Shown one piece after another: positions 1 through 13,125 of a DNA stretch of 64,000 nt; within the stretch, counting starts at the first letter, position 1; each line of letters begins with the position of its first letter. The DNA is from Limonium bicolor (Eukaryota; Streptophyta; Magnoliopsida; Caryophyllales; Plumbaginaceae). The position numbers were made by a program, and so were the translations under genes. Location of the stretch: NCBI GenBank assembly GCA_023374045.1, contig CM041776.1, positions 119,307,000 through 119,370,999 on the forward strand, written 5' to 3'. Under the pieces are notes generated by a model, which was given only the letters and a program-made list of their open reading frames with translations, had not been told where the DNA came from and did no database searches.

Positions 1-1582
1 TCATGCTCTACCTCCATGTGAGCTCCAATCACAAAAATAATTACATATTTGTAATCCCCTCATCATCCTCTACACTTCTCTCTTTTCAAAATCCGAAAAT
101 GTGGAAGTTCATCTCCATGGGTTTTCCCCATTTGAAGAGAAAAGCACACCATTATGGAGCTTGGAGTCTCTTCTTTCCAACAAGGTAAAAATCTACATGA
201 AAAACTCATGTTTTCTTCACCTCCCTTCATAACCGATTTTTGCCCCATTTGTAATGCTCTATTTTTCTCTCTCTTTGGAGCATAATATCAACCTTGCAAT
301 GGTGGTGGATTCACCTTCTTTAACCAAGGGCTAAAACCCCTTCTAAAACTCTCCAAAGGTAAACCCTAGAAATTTCATTTCAAACACTTCAATGAATTGG
401 CATTAATTTAAGGGTTAGTATATTAATTGTAGTGTTTTGTGTTCATTGGGTGATGGGAATGGAGTTTGGCAACTCCATTCCCCACATGGCCGTTCGGGCA
501 AGAAAGGAAGAAGGAGGAGAATTGAAAAAGGAATTGAAGGGAATAAGAGCCTTAAGGTAAGAGCTCCTTCTTGATGCTCAATTTATTGCATTAGGGTAAT
601 GGGAATGGGTAAATAAATAAAAGAACCTAAACTATTATATTAGTATTGGAGTTTATGAAGTTTTGAGTATTTGGGAACTAGTGAGCAAATTGTAGGCCTT
701 TGAGCCAAGTATATTGTGTATGAGTATTGGTATTGATGTTGGGTGGAGTATTGATGTATTGTGATGGTTTATATAGCTTTGTATTGCTGGTAGGACCCTT
801 GTATGGGTGTGGCTAGAATAGGAATGATTTTGGTGATAATGGGTATGTGTAGATAAGTGAGAATTGTAGGTGAACTATGGCAGATTTTTGGTAGGAATAT
901 GTACATGTATGGATGACTTGGTGAATGGGAAAAACCAAGGGTGTATTGGAGTTAGTAGAGATGTTTAATAACTATGAGTAGTAGTTATGGTAAGAGAATG
1001 AAAGAATGAAAAATCTGTAGCATGAATTGTTGAATGGCATTGGAGAAGCTAGGAGGATTTATGTACTTGACCTAGGGAGTGAGTGTGGGACTTGAAGAGG
1101 TGAGGCAATGCATTGTAGGCCTTGGAAATGGCAATAGGAGAGGAAACTAAGTAGGGAGGAGGTAAGAACCAAAATCTGTAGCAAAGAGACATTAAATTGC
1201 ATTGTAGTACTAGGAAGAATTAGTGGGCAAGATTTGGTAAGAGGAAAGTTGGACTTGGGTATAAGTAATGTAATGGCTTGGAAAAGTATTTGGAATGCTA
1301 GGAATGGCAAGGATTGAGGAAGTATTGGATGAGAGAATTGAATTGTAAAACCTGTAGCATAAGTGTAACAAAAACTGTTACATGTGTTGGTGGAGAAGGG
1401 AGGAAAATGTGTAAGATGATTAGTGGATTTAGCAATGGAATTGTGTAATGAATTAAGAAATGAATTAGCATGATTTAGAGTGTTTAAGTTGTACTAAAAC
1501 ATGTTAGGATGTATGTAGGAAGATTGGGGAAACAATGGGTGAAATTTGGAAAGAAAAACAAGGTCTGTAGCAGCTTTCTGCT

Positions 1583-1925
1583 ACCGTCCGACCCAGAGTT
1601 GGGTCGGACTGTGGGTGGACGGGCCTTGAGAAACGACAGTAAACCTTTCTGGAATGGTCCAACCCAGGGCCGTGGATCGGACGTGGGTCGGACAGGCAAA
1701 AAAAATTCGAGGTCGAAGCTTCTGACTTCGTCCGACCCAGAGTCTGGGTCGGACAGTGGGTCGGACGGAGCTTGGACACGGGACCGAAACCTTCTGGAAC
1801 GGTCCGACACAGAGGGTATGGGTCGGACGGAATAGTGCTGGGTTGGACGGGAGAATTTCAGAGAACGAGAAGCTACTGGAATGGCCGACCCAGGGCTTGG
1901 GTCGGACGCTGGGTCGGACGACCCA
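1583..1925. repeat. GC-rich inverted-repeat array in L LTR
   Basis: About five degenerate units of 60-90 bases. Each carries GTCCGACCCA followed a few bases later by TGGGTCGGAC, so each unit can fold on itself. Units are separated by variable purine-rich sequence often containing CTGGAATGG. The array stands out against AT-rich surroundings and is followed by a run of A at 1931-1944. Confidence 0.85.
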
Positions 1926-1963
1926 TAACTTAAAAAAAAAAAAACTGTAAGCTTATAACTAGA

Positions 1964-2004
1964 ATATATTATATATATATATATATATATATTATAGATA
2001 TATA
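1964..2004. repeat. AT microsatellite
   Basis: Alternating A and T with a few interruptions, just downstream of the GC-rich array and an A run. The E LTR has the same arrangement at 54317-54342. Confidence 0.9.
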
Positions 2005-3137
2005 GAAGTATACCCACCTATACATATGTACATATATATGTAAGTGAACCATTGTTAAGTAATTAAAAGTAAGTAAGTAAAATGTAAGTAAAGGAATGTA
2101 AAGACTTAGTAAGTATGGGTTCGGAAACGTAAGAGTAATCGAATTGAGTTAGTGATAGTTAGATTAATCATTCGATTGTATGTATATCATAGGAATTTGA
2201 TTTGTGAACACCGGAGGAACGTTGGGATACAAGTACAGCGGTGAACGGTATGATTTCTTCATGCCATGTATCCTAATCTGGTTACCCCGATTTGTGTGTT
2301 TATTTGATCACCTAAATAAGATAAATGCATGAATCGGACTATATTGCACTTACTTGTGCTTGTTTATATTGTTCTTGATGTTGTCTTGAACAATAGTTTC
2401 TATAATTCATGAAATATATGAATGGTGATGAATTGTATTCGAATCTTGTATTGTACTTAAGCATTGTATTGTTCTTTTATAAATGTGTATTAAGCGTTGT
2501 AATTGTGTATGTGGCCTGTACGAATGACTTCTGCTAATTCCTAACTACCTAACTCCTAACATAAGTGAGTAAACTGGAATGAGTAGAAGTCCGATATAGC
2601 TTCGGCCACGCGTGAGGATGAGGAGACACAAGAGGTTGGATCCGATTCCTGTTCGTAAGCTGGTCCACGGCCCAAATCCCTTAAGTGGGTAGCATCCTGG
2701 ATAGTGAACCAAGTAAATCCCGGTGGTGGGACGGAGTAGTCCCCGGGCCAGAGGGTCCCGACGACTTAACATGAGTAGAGTAAGTAAGTATGATAGTAGG
2801 AGTATGAGTATGAGTATGTATGCGTATGTATGGAGTAAAAGAGTAAAAGAGTAATCTCCACCCGATTAAACCCGGGGGGACAATGCAATGAAGCTAACAA
2901 GAATTGTATATTGTGTATGTAATGAGTATGTGTATTTCGGAGGAAGTAAATAGTATTGGGGGTATATTGTATTACTTGTATGTAATGAAGTGTATGTATG
3001 TATGCCCTGCGTAAGTATTATTGTATTGTGTATGAAAGCATGTATGCATGTGTGTGAATAAATGAACTGCATGTATACGACCAAGTGGTCGGCACACCTC
3101 ACTAGTACGCGGGGATGCGGTTATCATGCTCAGCAAA

Positions 3138-3172
3138 AGCTGACCCCTTCGGGGGAACGTTTTAGTGTGCAG
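3138..3172 (+). promoter_or_regulatory. Conserved LTR hairpin followed by splice-acceptor-like site
   Basis: CCCC, a TTCG loop and GGGG at 3144-3155, then a T-rich stretch and GTGCAG (AG at 3171-3172). The same order occurs in the E LTR (55496-55525) and, with a TTT loop, in both A LTRs. The conservation is seen directly; a role in RNA folding or leader splicing is inferred. Confidence 0.5.
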
Positions 3173-3649
3173 GTACCGAAGAGGATATGGTCAAGGCACG
3201 AGACCGGTGACTACGTTGGATAGTAGTAGTGGAAAGTAGAGGTGTACTAATTAGCACACCTCTTGTACTTAGGAAGTAAGTAGTTGCGAGGAATGGGTAG
3301 ATGTAGACTCTTAATGAGTACATATGAACTTGGAGGAAGCATTGTATTTGTATTGGGAACCTAGTAGACTCGGTTATGTATATTGTATTGAATGGTATTG
3401 TAAAGGAGCAAAGTATTGAATGGAGCAATGTAGTACTTAGTTGGTCAATGGAGTATGTAATGCAATGTGTAGTACTCGGGATTCCGGTCCATCAGATCGA
3501 TGCTGTATGTAGAAGTAGTAGCCTTGTTAGTCACGTGGGTGACTAACGGCATTGTATCACCCACTGTATGTAAGTAAGTATCCGCTGCGTGACTCGGAAG
3601 CACGAGGAGATTGGACTGTAATGATTGTATTAATGGTAGGGGTGTTACA

Positions 3650-4306
3650 ACAGGTTTGGATGTTGATCTTTTCTGATATGCTACTAGTTCTTGTTGGCTT
3701 AATACTTTTTTCTAGACTTCAGATTTATCCTAAACATTATCTTTAAGCAACAATTGTACCATGTAGTTACTTGAGATTGTTTTTCAAAATTTTAAGGAAT
3801 TGAAGTACTTATCACTTAATATCAATACTAACTTATTATTCAAAGCTCTATTTGTAACTATTTTCAACCAAACATATTCTTAAGATTATGGGGGACATGT
3901 GTATAAGCTTTTAAAACGATTGTATTCTTAGCCATGTATTCTCAAAAGTATGCTTTTGAAAAATAGTTCAATGTATGTTGTATCCCAACCAAAATCTTAT
4001 CATTCCCAATAGATGATGTTCCAAAATTATATTTTACTGTAATTCCATGACAGCACACCATTCTAACCTACATTCATATCACCTAAGTCATAATTTTTTG
4101 TATTAAGTTCTTAATATGTTTGTTATGACCTAAACAAAATGTATAGAGGAATCATTCACAAATCCAAGAAGGGTTAGGAATCGTGCCTCACTAGATCCTC
4201 ACTCCCAAACTACCCCAATTCCCCAGTTTTAAGTGCACCTAGATCTAAGTATTTCACTCGGCTTGTTTCCTCGGCTCAGAGCGTAACACACTCTGATACC
4301 ACTTTC
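3650..4306 (-). mobile_element. Element F: internal leader remnant
   Basis: AT-rich sequence without a usable reading frame, lying downstream (minus strand) of the F LTR and starting with its primer-binding site. It is cut on the left by L. No gag is visible before the break. Confidence 0.6.
4274..4301 (-). promoter_or_regulatory. Primer-binding site of F with hairpin
   Basis: On the minus strand it reads TGGTATCAGAG, matching the 3' end of initiator tRNA-Met as used by many plant LTR elements. It is followed by a complementary CTCTGA, so the site can pair with its own downstream sequence, as in A and E. Confidence 0.8.
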
Positions 4307-7300
4307 TGTAACGCCCCTATTAACAAAAATGCAGCGGAAGATAAAATACTAAGGCGATTACAGATCATCGGGTTCCAAAACACCCGACACCAAACCTCAC
4401 CAATTACAACTTATAAAATCAAAATGCTACGGTCTGAACCGAGGAAAACATAACCAGTGCAAAGATATAAAAACTCTCACAATCCTAATTCCCATGCCCA
4501 ATCACTCATCTCGTGGGCCACCTGTATAAAAATATGTACCTGCATGATAAAACCAAGCAGCCCCCCCGGGAGGGTGAGTCAGTCCGGAATGGAATGGTAC
4601 AACTCTCAAAACCAAGTTAAAAACTAACGCTAAAATACAATAACTTGAAGTAAATGCTTAAAACAAGAACAGAAGAACAAGGCACATCCAAATCACCAAG
4701 TCATAGGTAAAAGTCAAGGATAGAGATAAATAACAGGAAGTAACGTTAACCAATAAAAAAAAGAAACCACACCATAAGTTAGTGAACATCCATTGCTTGT
4801 GTTAGATTCAGTTCCAATTAGGAGTAGCAAGACCCAAAAGTACAAGGACTAGGAATGGAGAAGAGATCCAAGAACCATAACTCAAGAGTGAAATGAAACC
4901 AATTGGGAGAGATGGCCCCCACCGCCAAGCACGTCCTTTTAGGACAGGGGATATACAGCCCCTTGCTGTTAACTACGTCCGATTGGACAGGGGATATACA
5001 GCCCCTCGCTGTTTACAACGTTCGATTGGACAGGGGATATACAGCCCCTCGCTATTTACCGGTGAAGATGTGCGCACATCACAACAAAGACTCAGCTCAT
5101 GGTTGAACAATATCCAGAGTCAACAGAAGAATTTACCAAGATTGACATTTCCCATATCCCCACTAGATTATTAACTGTACAAGTGCAATACCAAAACACT
5201 CAGTCCTACAGAGTGCAGAGGCGTAAACCCTCAACAGTCAATATCTAATGAGGCAACCAGATAAGAGGAACCAATGATCATGTGAGTTGTACATTCAAGG
5301 CTCAATAAGTCACATCAAGCTGAGTTAGTCACACAAATAGTTTCCTTTGAAATCCGTTCAAGCTTAGTTAGCGTTTCTCAAAACATTCCACAAAGTTCGT
5401 TACCAAAAGTTTTTGAGTACGAGAAATCATACCTGATTAACGCTGTAGTAGTCTTAGTAGACTTGTGCAAACATTCAACATACTCTCAGGAATATTAAAG
5501 GTAGTATATCATCAATAACTTGTAGCCTAAGTTAAACTTAAATAAATTCCTCACTCTTATTTCTAAGTTTCTATTGTCTTTTAAGCCCTCACTTAAATGT
5601 TATGTATAACCTCTGATTTATCTTAGAATGTTGTATAGCTCAAGGTTGTACGACCAAGGAATGTATTTTATCAACACTTGTTAATTGTTCCACTCTTATC
5701 CACTTTACTAGTACTCAACCATAATTCTCACATTCAAGAGTTTTGAGACCCTTATATCATAAGTGCATTTTATATTATTCATTTAATCTTAGAATCTCAA
5801 TAATAATCTTTAAGTTTAATACATTTATTCTTACTTCAGGATAAACAACACACTATGACCTACAATGGGTTTATCTTAGAATACTATACTATTACTTCAC
5901 GATGTAATGATTATGTATTTTATCAATATCTACTAGATAGTCCATTATGATTAAGTTTTCCCCTTAACTTAAGTAAGATCCACATCCTGTATATTGGAAT
6001 CATAGTGTTATAGATGCATTTTATTATAACTTAATTGAGCTACTAAACTCAATTATCATATCCTTAGTTCAGAATGACATTTTATTACAACCGTCTAATA
6101 ATCTTGTTATAAGATGTTAAATTACTTTCAATCTTGAAATAACTATATTATAATTAACTTATACTTATCGAACTCTTACATTTAGTATTAAGAAAGTATA
6201 TTATTTGCTTTATCATTAACTATATAATAAAGTGTTTTAAGACAACCTTTTACGTATCTTTACTTACATTTAATTCCCTAACTGTTTTATTTTTACACAG
6301 ATTCCCGCTATAGACTATGTATAATCCTTTTATACTAAATTTTAATAAACTTATGTCTTAAATACATTTTTCATATTGTTTACAAAACCTAAGGTTTCAA
6401 AGGAATAACTTAATAAATTAATCTCCTTTATTATGTTTTAGGATGAACATTATATCTTAACATAAGGTAAAATTTATCTAAGAATTAAATCCTCATTCAT
6501 AAGTGAAATTGTCAATTATTTAATAAGATAATCTATTCTGAAAAATTATCAAATTTATTATTAAAATAACATATTAATATTTCTAGTGCTGTAAAGTATA
6601 TCAATATAATACCTTATGTACTTAGTTCCACCTGATTAAAGGTTCAAGGCTTTAAATATCTAGTTTCTATTTACAAACCTTTTTTTTTAAGTTTTAGCTA
6701 CTAAATACATCACTTAATTATAAACTCACATTCTGAATATTGGTAATAAGCGTATTTAATATAGTTTCTCCAGTTTTAAGAAACTCAAGGATTATTATTT
6801 AGATTAATTCCTAATCATAGTTTAATATAGTTTTATATCCTAATCCTTTTAATGATCTTATCTTGAAACATTAAGTTATTATTCAATATTATAAATGTTA
6901 TGAAATGATTAAATCTAGGCTTATTAATCCACTTCACAATAAGATGTAAAAGTGTTTATTTATTTATTATTAATTATATAATAAGATTTATTTGTTAACA
7001 TCTTATGTAATCTAATTACAAATTTTCCTAAGTCTTACTTATTAATTACTTAACCCAATTATAGATTTACATTATGGTCGCTGACTAATAATATACATGT
7101 ATTTTAATACGGTTTATATAAATCTTAGAAATTCAAAGGTAACTCTTTAAGCTTAATTTCATAATCATAATTTAATACTACTCTTTAATACTCTATTAAC
7201 AGTATCATGTATAGATTAGTTTAACTTAGTAATTCCTTCATATTGTATTTTTCATAAGGTATTTTATTCCTCTTGTTTATTCTTTCGTTATCTATATATT

Positions 7301-9589
7301 AAGATTTATTTAAGACATTCTTTACATAACTTTACTATATTAATTACTCCTACTAACGTATATCATATCTTCATCCAATATGTGGTTTAATATAAAGTAT
7401 TTCCCCCTTTGTTAGAATTCAGTATATTACTTCTATAGTATAAAGTTAACATAAAAGTAGGTTAATTAAATTCCTTGATTTAACCTAAGAATATTTTATT
7501 TCTTTTATTTCTTTACTTCGCTTAAAAGATTATACTCAAAATATTTATTAACATTCTGTATTAAATGTTAGTTTAGTCTTCTTATGTTATTCCCAACCTA
7601 TAAAGTTCATTAATCAACTATACTTTAATTTTTGGTTACATTAAAAACCATATATTATAAGATAACTTATGAAAAACCTTAGCAATACAATTTTTAAACC
7701 TATTTCCCCTTGTCCAAAAATTCCCAAATTAAGTATATAGTAGCTATAACATTTTAGACATATTATAAAATTTTTATTTCATAAAAATATCTTTTAAAAT
7801 TATCCAAATAATTCCATAATACTCATAACTTGCAAAAATTATAACTTACGTTTAAAAACTCAAAACCCATATTAATTTACATCAAAATAAACTAGATTTT
7901 ATAAGGAATCTATGGTTAAAATTTCGTCTCAAAATACATTTGGGAAGGCCATTAAATAAATTCAACAAGTTAGGGTTAAATTCTGGAATTATTATAACTT
8001 AATACTACTAAATCTTCCCACGTTTTAATCTCGGCCGTCCGTTCCTTCTAACTACGATCGGACGGCCCAGATGCGCCCAGTTCTTCAGAAATCCCCAAAT
8101 CGAATCCGAGTACTAATCCTTCGATATCTCTCAATCTACAGAACGAAATTCGATGATTCTTGTTTCATTGGATTCGAAATTGAATTCCGGTTCTAATGGT
8201 ACCAATTTTAGGATCTATGGTGCACGATTCAGAGAAATCGATTCTGGGTTCATCGAGTTAGGGTTCTTATCGTTTTCGATTTGAATTTCCACAAATTCTC
8301 TCAATGTGTTGCGTAATTGGTTAAATTGAGAGAGGGGAATGAACGGGAATGCAAAAACGAACATCATAGATGGTGGAATTTGGTCGAAATCATACCGGAG
8401 ATGCGCCGGCAAGGCAAATCGAACTCGATTTCTGGAAAAGTCATTATTTTATGTGCAGTTCGGGTAGCCTACTTCACGGATCAACTCGTGCTAATTGAGA
8501 CGGATTCAATCCACAAAACCTACGTCATTTTAAAGTGGACATGTAACTCTAAACATTGGTGGAAGAATCATGGAAAACGAATAACTAGGGAGAAAGTTAC
8601 AGATCCACAAAGATCTGAGTTTACCATGTCGTTTCTGGAAAAATTCTGGGCAGAAATACCACCGTGATCGAGTAGGCAACTTTAGACAGCTTTATCTCCC
8701 AAACCAGTGCGAATCAGCCTTGGTCATTAACATGAAAGTTGTAGAGGGATTAGAGATCTTCAAAACAAGCTGAAGAACACGAGATTTGGCTGAGAAACGA
8801 AGAAGTTATGGCGAGACGAAGTTTACCTGATTTCAGGAAAAACTGGAATTCTGGGTTACGAATTCGCAAGGAGGCAACTTTAGATCGATTTTTCCGTCGA
8901 TGTAGAAGGAGTTAGGTTATGTATGAGTTATGGTTGGAAAGAGCATTTGTAGGAGAAGAGAATGCAAAAGACGGCATACGAAATGGTGGAGTAGGGACTG
9001 AGATATAAGCGTTTGAAGATCGACCCTTGAGATGCAAAAACGGTCGAACACTTGGGACTTTTCAGTGGTAGTGTCTGGCTGACTGACACGTCAGCACTCT
9101 TAAAATTTTGGCTCTAAACTTCAATCCATCATAACTTTGGCTAGGATGATCCGTTTTTAACGTTCTTTTTATCAATCTTCTTGGTTTTCCATAAGCTTTT
9201 TATTGATATAGATTTCAAGGGCTGGTTTGACCATTCTCAAAAAGTCAACCCTAGCAAGGCTTTAGAAGCTTTAAGGTTTCTATGATTTTATTTTGACTTT
9301 TAAGACTCAAATCAAGTTCCAAATATTTCTAAAATCTTTATAATATAATTGGAGTGTCTTGAAAATTTTCCAAGATTTATTGACTTATAAATCATATTAT
9401 TAAATTCATAATACTATGTAATAATATATAGTAATCTAATATTTAATAGTATTCTTTAGGATTAAATAGAAGAAATTCCCTAATTTAATTTTCATAATTC
9501 CATACAATAATTTAATATTTAATAGTATTATTTATGGTTTAATAAAAGAAATCCCCTAAATTAATTTAAATTAATTTAGGGGTATTTCA
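4307..9589 (-). mobile_element. Element F: 5.3 kb 5' LTR
   Basis: On the minus strand the LTR begins TGAAATACCCC (9589 leftward) and ends GGGGCGTTACA (to 4307), with the primer-binding site directly beyond, so this is the 5' LTR. The body from about 5300 to 8000 is very AT-rich and shows no coding potential. Reading frames near 8215-8667 are not protein-like. F inserted into the RT gene of G: its right edge falls immediately after the FIDD-ILVYS segment of G. No matching second LTR is in the window; a related fragment lies inside E near 59400-59545. Confidence 0.85.
4941..5060. repeat. Tandem repeat, about 43 bases x 3, in F LTR
   Basis: Three near-identical units, each with GGACAGGGGATATACAGCCC followed by CTNGCTGTTNAC-like sequence. 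Copies differ by a few substitutions. Confidence 0.85.
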
Positions 9590-10789
9590 GAATATACCAA
9601 AATGTCATCTATAAAGACAACTACAAACTGATCCAAATAGGGTTTGAAAACCCGGTTCATCATATCCATGAAGACTGAGGGAGCATTAGTCAATCCAAAT
9701 GGCATAACTAGGAACTCGTAATGACCATAACGAGTCCTAAAAGCAGACTTAGGCACGTCCTCGGCCTTAATCCTCAACTGATGGTACCCTGAACGAAGAT
9801 CTATCTTCGAGAAGATTGTGGAGCCCGCTAACTGGTCAAACAAGTCGTCAATGCGAGGAAGGGGATAGCGATTCTTGATGGTCACCTTATTTAGTTCCCT
9901 GTAGTCCATGCATAGCCTGAAGGTTCCATCCTTCTTCTTCACAAATAGCACTGGCGCTCCCCAAGGCGAACACTAGGGCGGATGAAGCCTTATCCAGCAA
10001 CTCCTGCAGCTGAACTTCAGCTCCTTCAACTCCGCCAGACTCATACGGTAAGGGGCCCTCGAGATGGGCTGAGTCTCTGGCGCTTAGTCAATCGTGAACT
10101 CCACCTCCCTCACTGGTGGCAGTCCGGGCACGTCATCCTGGAAGACCTTAGGGAACTCTCTAACGATCGGGATGCTCTCCAAGCTAGATCCCTAACGCAC
10201 CTCTGGCAGATAACACAAAACCCCTGGCAGCCCTTCCTCAAGAAGCTGGCTGCCTGCATCGCTGACACAACCACAGGTGCACATGGAACTGCATTCCCAG
10301 AGAAAACAAAGCAAGTCCCGTCTGGCAAATCAAATATCACTCTCCTAGCTGCACAGTCTATGTGGGCATGGTGCTCCGCTAGCCAGTCATGCCCAAGATC
10401 ACATCAAAACAGGTCATCCGCATCGGGATGAGGTCAGCATAAAAAGTCTTGTCCCTAACTGCTATGGGACAAGTCTTACACACAGAATTCAGCACACAAG
10501 GGGCAACCCCTCCTAATGGACTATTCACACACAGGTCTACCTCACTAGGCATAGCAATCAGTCCAAGGTTACCCAATAAATCACAGTAGATAAAGGAGTG
10601 CGTAGCTCCAGAGTCAAACAGGCAAAATACATCCTGAGAATGGATCTAGAGAATACCTGAGACGACGCAATCACCAGCTCCATCATGCTGCCCCACCATA
10701 GCATACACTCGGGCCTGAGTCTAAGGCTTCTTCTGGTCGGACCTCACCCCTGAGTCTGAACCGGTGCCTCTACCAGACGCCTGAGGGCA
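9590..10789 (-). pseudogene. Element G: protease and N-terminal RT (fragment)
   Basis: Read on the minus strand this is the pol start of a Ty3/Gypsy element. An aspartic protease with DSGATHSF lies near 10600. A protease-RT linker covers 10110-10576. The reverse transcriptase covers 9590-9980, with [29 protein letters not shown], the [11 protein letters not shown] core and the catalytic FIDD motif. The RT stops after ILVYSE because F is inserted there. Compared with the homologous H copy, single bases are missing near 10380 (after ILGM) and near 9973, each shifting the frame. The catalytic residues that remain are intact. It belongs with the gag at 10790-11694. Confidence 0.9.
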
Positions 10790-11694
10790 CTAAGCAATCC
10801 GGTGCTCCATCGACCCGCACTTAAAGCAGGCCCCAGTCTTCTTGTAGCACTCCCTACCAGGATGGGAGTGACCACAAGACCCACACTTCACCCCAGCTGA
10901 CGAAGATGAAGAAGCTCCCCGACGATCTCCATGAGACTGCTTCTTCTGAGGAGGAGCAGCCTCCTTCTTCCGAGACTCGTCAGCACGTCTCTTCCCTTTG
11001 TGGTCCTTACCAGCCTGCCTACCGTTGATGTCGGTTTTTACCAGCAGGGCGACATCCACCACGTCTCTGAAGGTCCGGTGATGAAGAGGTGTCACAACGG
11101 ACCTAATATCTGGTCTGAGCCCGCTCTCGAACTTACAGGCCTTCCTATGCTCATCTGGCTCCGGAGCATACTTCGAGAGAGTCACGAACTTCCTCACGTA
11201 CTCCTCGACTGACATATCTCTCTCCTGACGCAACCGATTGTACTCATTAATCTTCTGGTCCTTGTAAACGTCAGGGTAAAACTGCTTATTGAACTCCAAG
11301 CAGAATTGCTCCCAGGTCCAAGGCTGGGGATGCTTACCCATCACCATACGCCACCACTCCTTTGCCTCCCCCTTAAAGAGGAACGTGGCGAAGTCGACCT
11401 TCTGGTCATCCTCTGACCCCATCACTCTCAGCAGATCCTCCACCTCTGTAATCCAGTGGCTCGCCTCCTGAGGGTCACCACAGCCGTCGAAAGAAGGTGG
11501 CTTCAGCTTCATAAACTCCTGGAGCGCCCTGACTCGGCCTCCCACAGCATTCGCCCCAGCTGGGCCTGCACCACCAACTCCTTCACCAGCTCCCCCAGCA
11601 GCTGCAGCCACTGTCTGCATGAGCTGCGCCACAAACTGCTGCACTGCCTCCGAACATCTCCCTGAGGGATCACTGGTGCTCTACGAGGAGGCAT
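10790..11694 (-). pseudogene. Element G: Gag polyprotein
   Basis: The start is set at the ATG whose complement is at 11692-11694 (MPPRRAP), the same start as in H. After an alanine/glycine-rich stretch comes the plant Gypsy Gag core, with LKPPSFDG, a WI.EVEDLL segment and FLFKGEAKEWWR, then a lysine/serine-rich basic region and a CCHC knuckle (CGSCGHSHPGREC). A second knuckle starts (CFKCGSMEHRIA) but is cut by TAG. One base is missing near 11645-11660 relative to H, shifting the frame after the first 16 codons. The TAG after EHRIA is shared with H, but the other H stops are absent here. Confidence 0.9.
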
Positions 11695-11806
11695 TCTGAG
11701 ATACACAAATCCAAAACTTGTTAGAACCGACTCAGACTTCCAGAAGCTAACACAAATGATCCCCACACAAGCAAACTCACCCACAGACACCAAAGAAAGC
11801 CAAACC

Positions 11807-11820
11807 TGGCTCTGATACAA
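11807..11820 (-). promoter_or_regulatory. Primer-binding site of G
   Basis: The minus strand reads TTGTATCAGAGCCA, one base off the TGGTATCAGAGCCA seen in H. Homology between the G and H arms ends at this site. Confidence 0.75.
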
Positions 11821-12734
11821 TGTCTGCTACAATGTTATTCTAAGTTGGATTAATTCCTTGTTATCAGTTAGGACACCGGCGTCATTCTTTTGTTTTCCAA
11901 GGACAAGAAGGTCATTCTACCTATTCAACTAAGGTAATTAACTAATCTGATTTATAAGGAAAAGGGTTTCTTATTGTCTTTTCATTTTCTGATCATTGGT
12001 AATCACGTCAGTCTATCGTGAGGAGCGCCTCTCATCGTGGTCAGAACGAGCGTTCTCCTCCTCTCTCTCTCTCTCTCTATAGTCCCTCCTCTACTGTGAA
12101 TTCTGGTGCTGCTGTTGTAGTGCGGGTGAAGATTCTTGCTGCTGTGTAGGCCTCTTGTCCGCCCTCAGGTTTGATTCTCGGTTTTAGATTGGTTGTTGAG
12201 CAAATTCCCCTCCTCTACAATTTTCTGATGTTTGGATTGATTGCTGTTGTGGCTTCAGCAATTGTGCCTCTGCGTTCGGATTCGGGAATTGTGAGACTAC
12301 TGCGCTACGAGGGGTTGGGAATTCTGCGTCCTTGTACTCAGGTTCGGATTGCAGAATTGAGACTGTGGTTCTCAGTTTTCCCCTTTCGTTTCTCTGATTT
12401 CGAATTGTCAATTTCAGTGGCTGTTGATTTGTGCCGGTTATGACTCTGCGTTGATTGCGCCTACAGTCTCAGTTCGGTGTCATTTTCTGCTAATTGAGGT
12501 AGGTGGTTGCTTGATTCGGTTTGGAAGTTCAGCCATGGGGATATTGTAAGGTTTATTGTCTGATCTGGGTGTGAGTTCTGATTGTGTTGTCTGTTTTATT
12601 ACGTTTTTGGAATGGTTAAAACCCTATGGTCTTCTGTGTTTATGGCTGATTTGGTGTGTGTACTGACTTGGCAATTCGTAGTGTCAAATTGCATTGTTTT
12701 CTGCTCTGTTCGATTTCTGGAAACTGTAGTTTTC

Positions 12735-13125
12735 GCACTGTCCGAACTTCCGTCAGAGCTTTGAAGTTCGGACAGCGTGTTTTGCCCTTCTGATTTCCAA
12801 AGTTCGGGGTATGTTCGAACATCGGTCCGAGCTTTGATGTTCGGACACTCCCTTGGTTTCTCCTCTGATTTTAGTTCGACCTGTGTCCGAACATTGACGT
12901 CCGGACACAAGGTCGGACCTTCCGTGTAACTTTTTCTCGTAAAACCCGTCCGAACGTTTGTCCAAACTTTGATGTTCGGACACTCTGAAATTCTCTGTCT
13001 GATTTCAAATCGACTTGTGTCCGAACATTGATGTCCGGTCAAAAGTTCGGACATTTGACAATTCTGGTTTCTGAGTCTCGACTTGTGTCCGAACTTCGAA
13101 GTCCGGACCCAAGTTCGGACTCCGT
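12735..13125. repeat. GTCCGAAC/GTTCGGAC inverted-pair array in H LTR
   Basis: About six units of 50-70 bases. Each opens with GTCCGAAC and closes with GTTCGGAC or GTCCGGAC, separated by TTTGATGTTCG-like spacers. The same architecture as the arrays in L, A, E, N and C, with a different unit sequence. Confidence 0.85.

Larger units (their letters stand above)
1..3649 (+). mobile_element. Element L: 3' portion of a long Ty3/Gypsy LTR
   Basis: The segment ends in GGGGTGTTACA at 3639-3649, the same end as the LTRs of elements A, H and E. Its internal order matches the E LTR at 52550-55953: a leader-like segment with AAGGTAA sites, a long AT-rich stretch, a GC-rich inverted-repeat array, an AT microsatellite, a conserved block around 2580-2770 and a CCCCTTCGGGGG hairpin. 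By comparison with E, roughly the first 0.8 kb lies outside the window. No primer-binding site follows, so it is the 3' LTR of an element or a solo LTR, inserted into the interior of F. The short ORFs inside it are low-complexity and I see no gene in them. Confidence 0.85.

Noticed and set aside
1484..2017. Frame of 177 codons on the minus strand of L
   Set aside because: It translates the GC-rich array and AT microsatellite. Both strands are open because the units are palindromic.
3144..3172. Bacterial-type terminator (GC hairpin plus T run)
   Set aside because: The context is a plant LTR; a splice or RNA-structure role is more plausible.
8215..8667. Frames of 65 and 116 codons in the F LTR
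   Set aside because: No motif, overlapping on opposite strands, within an LTR.
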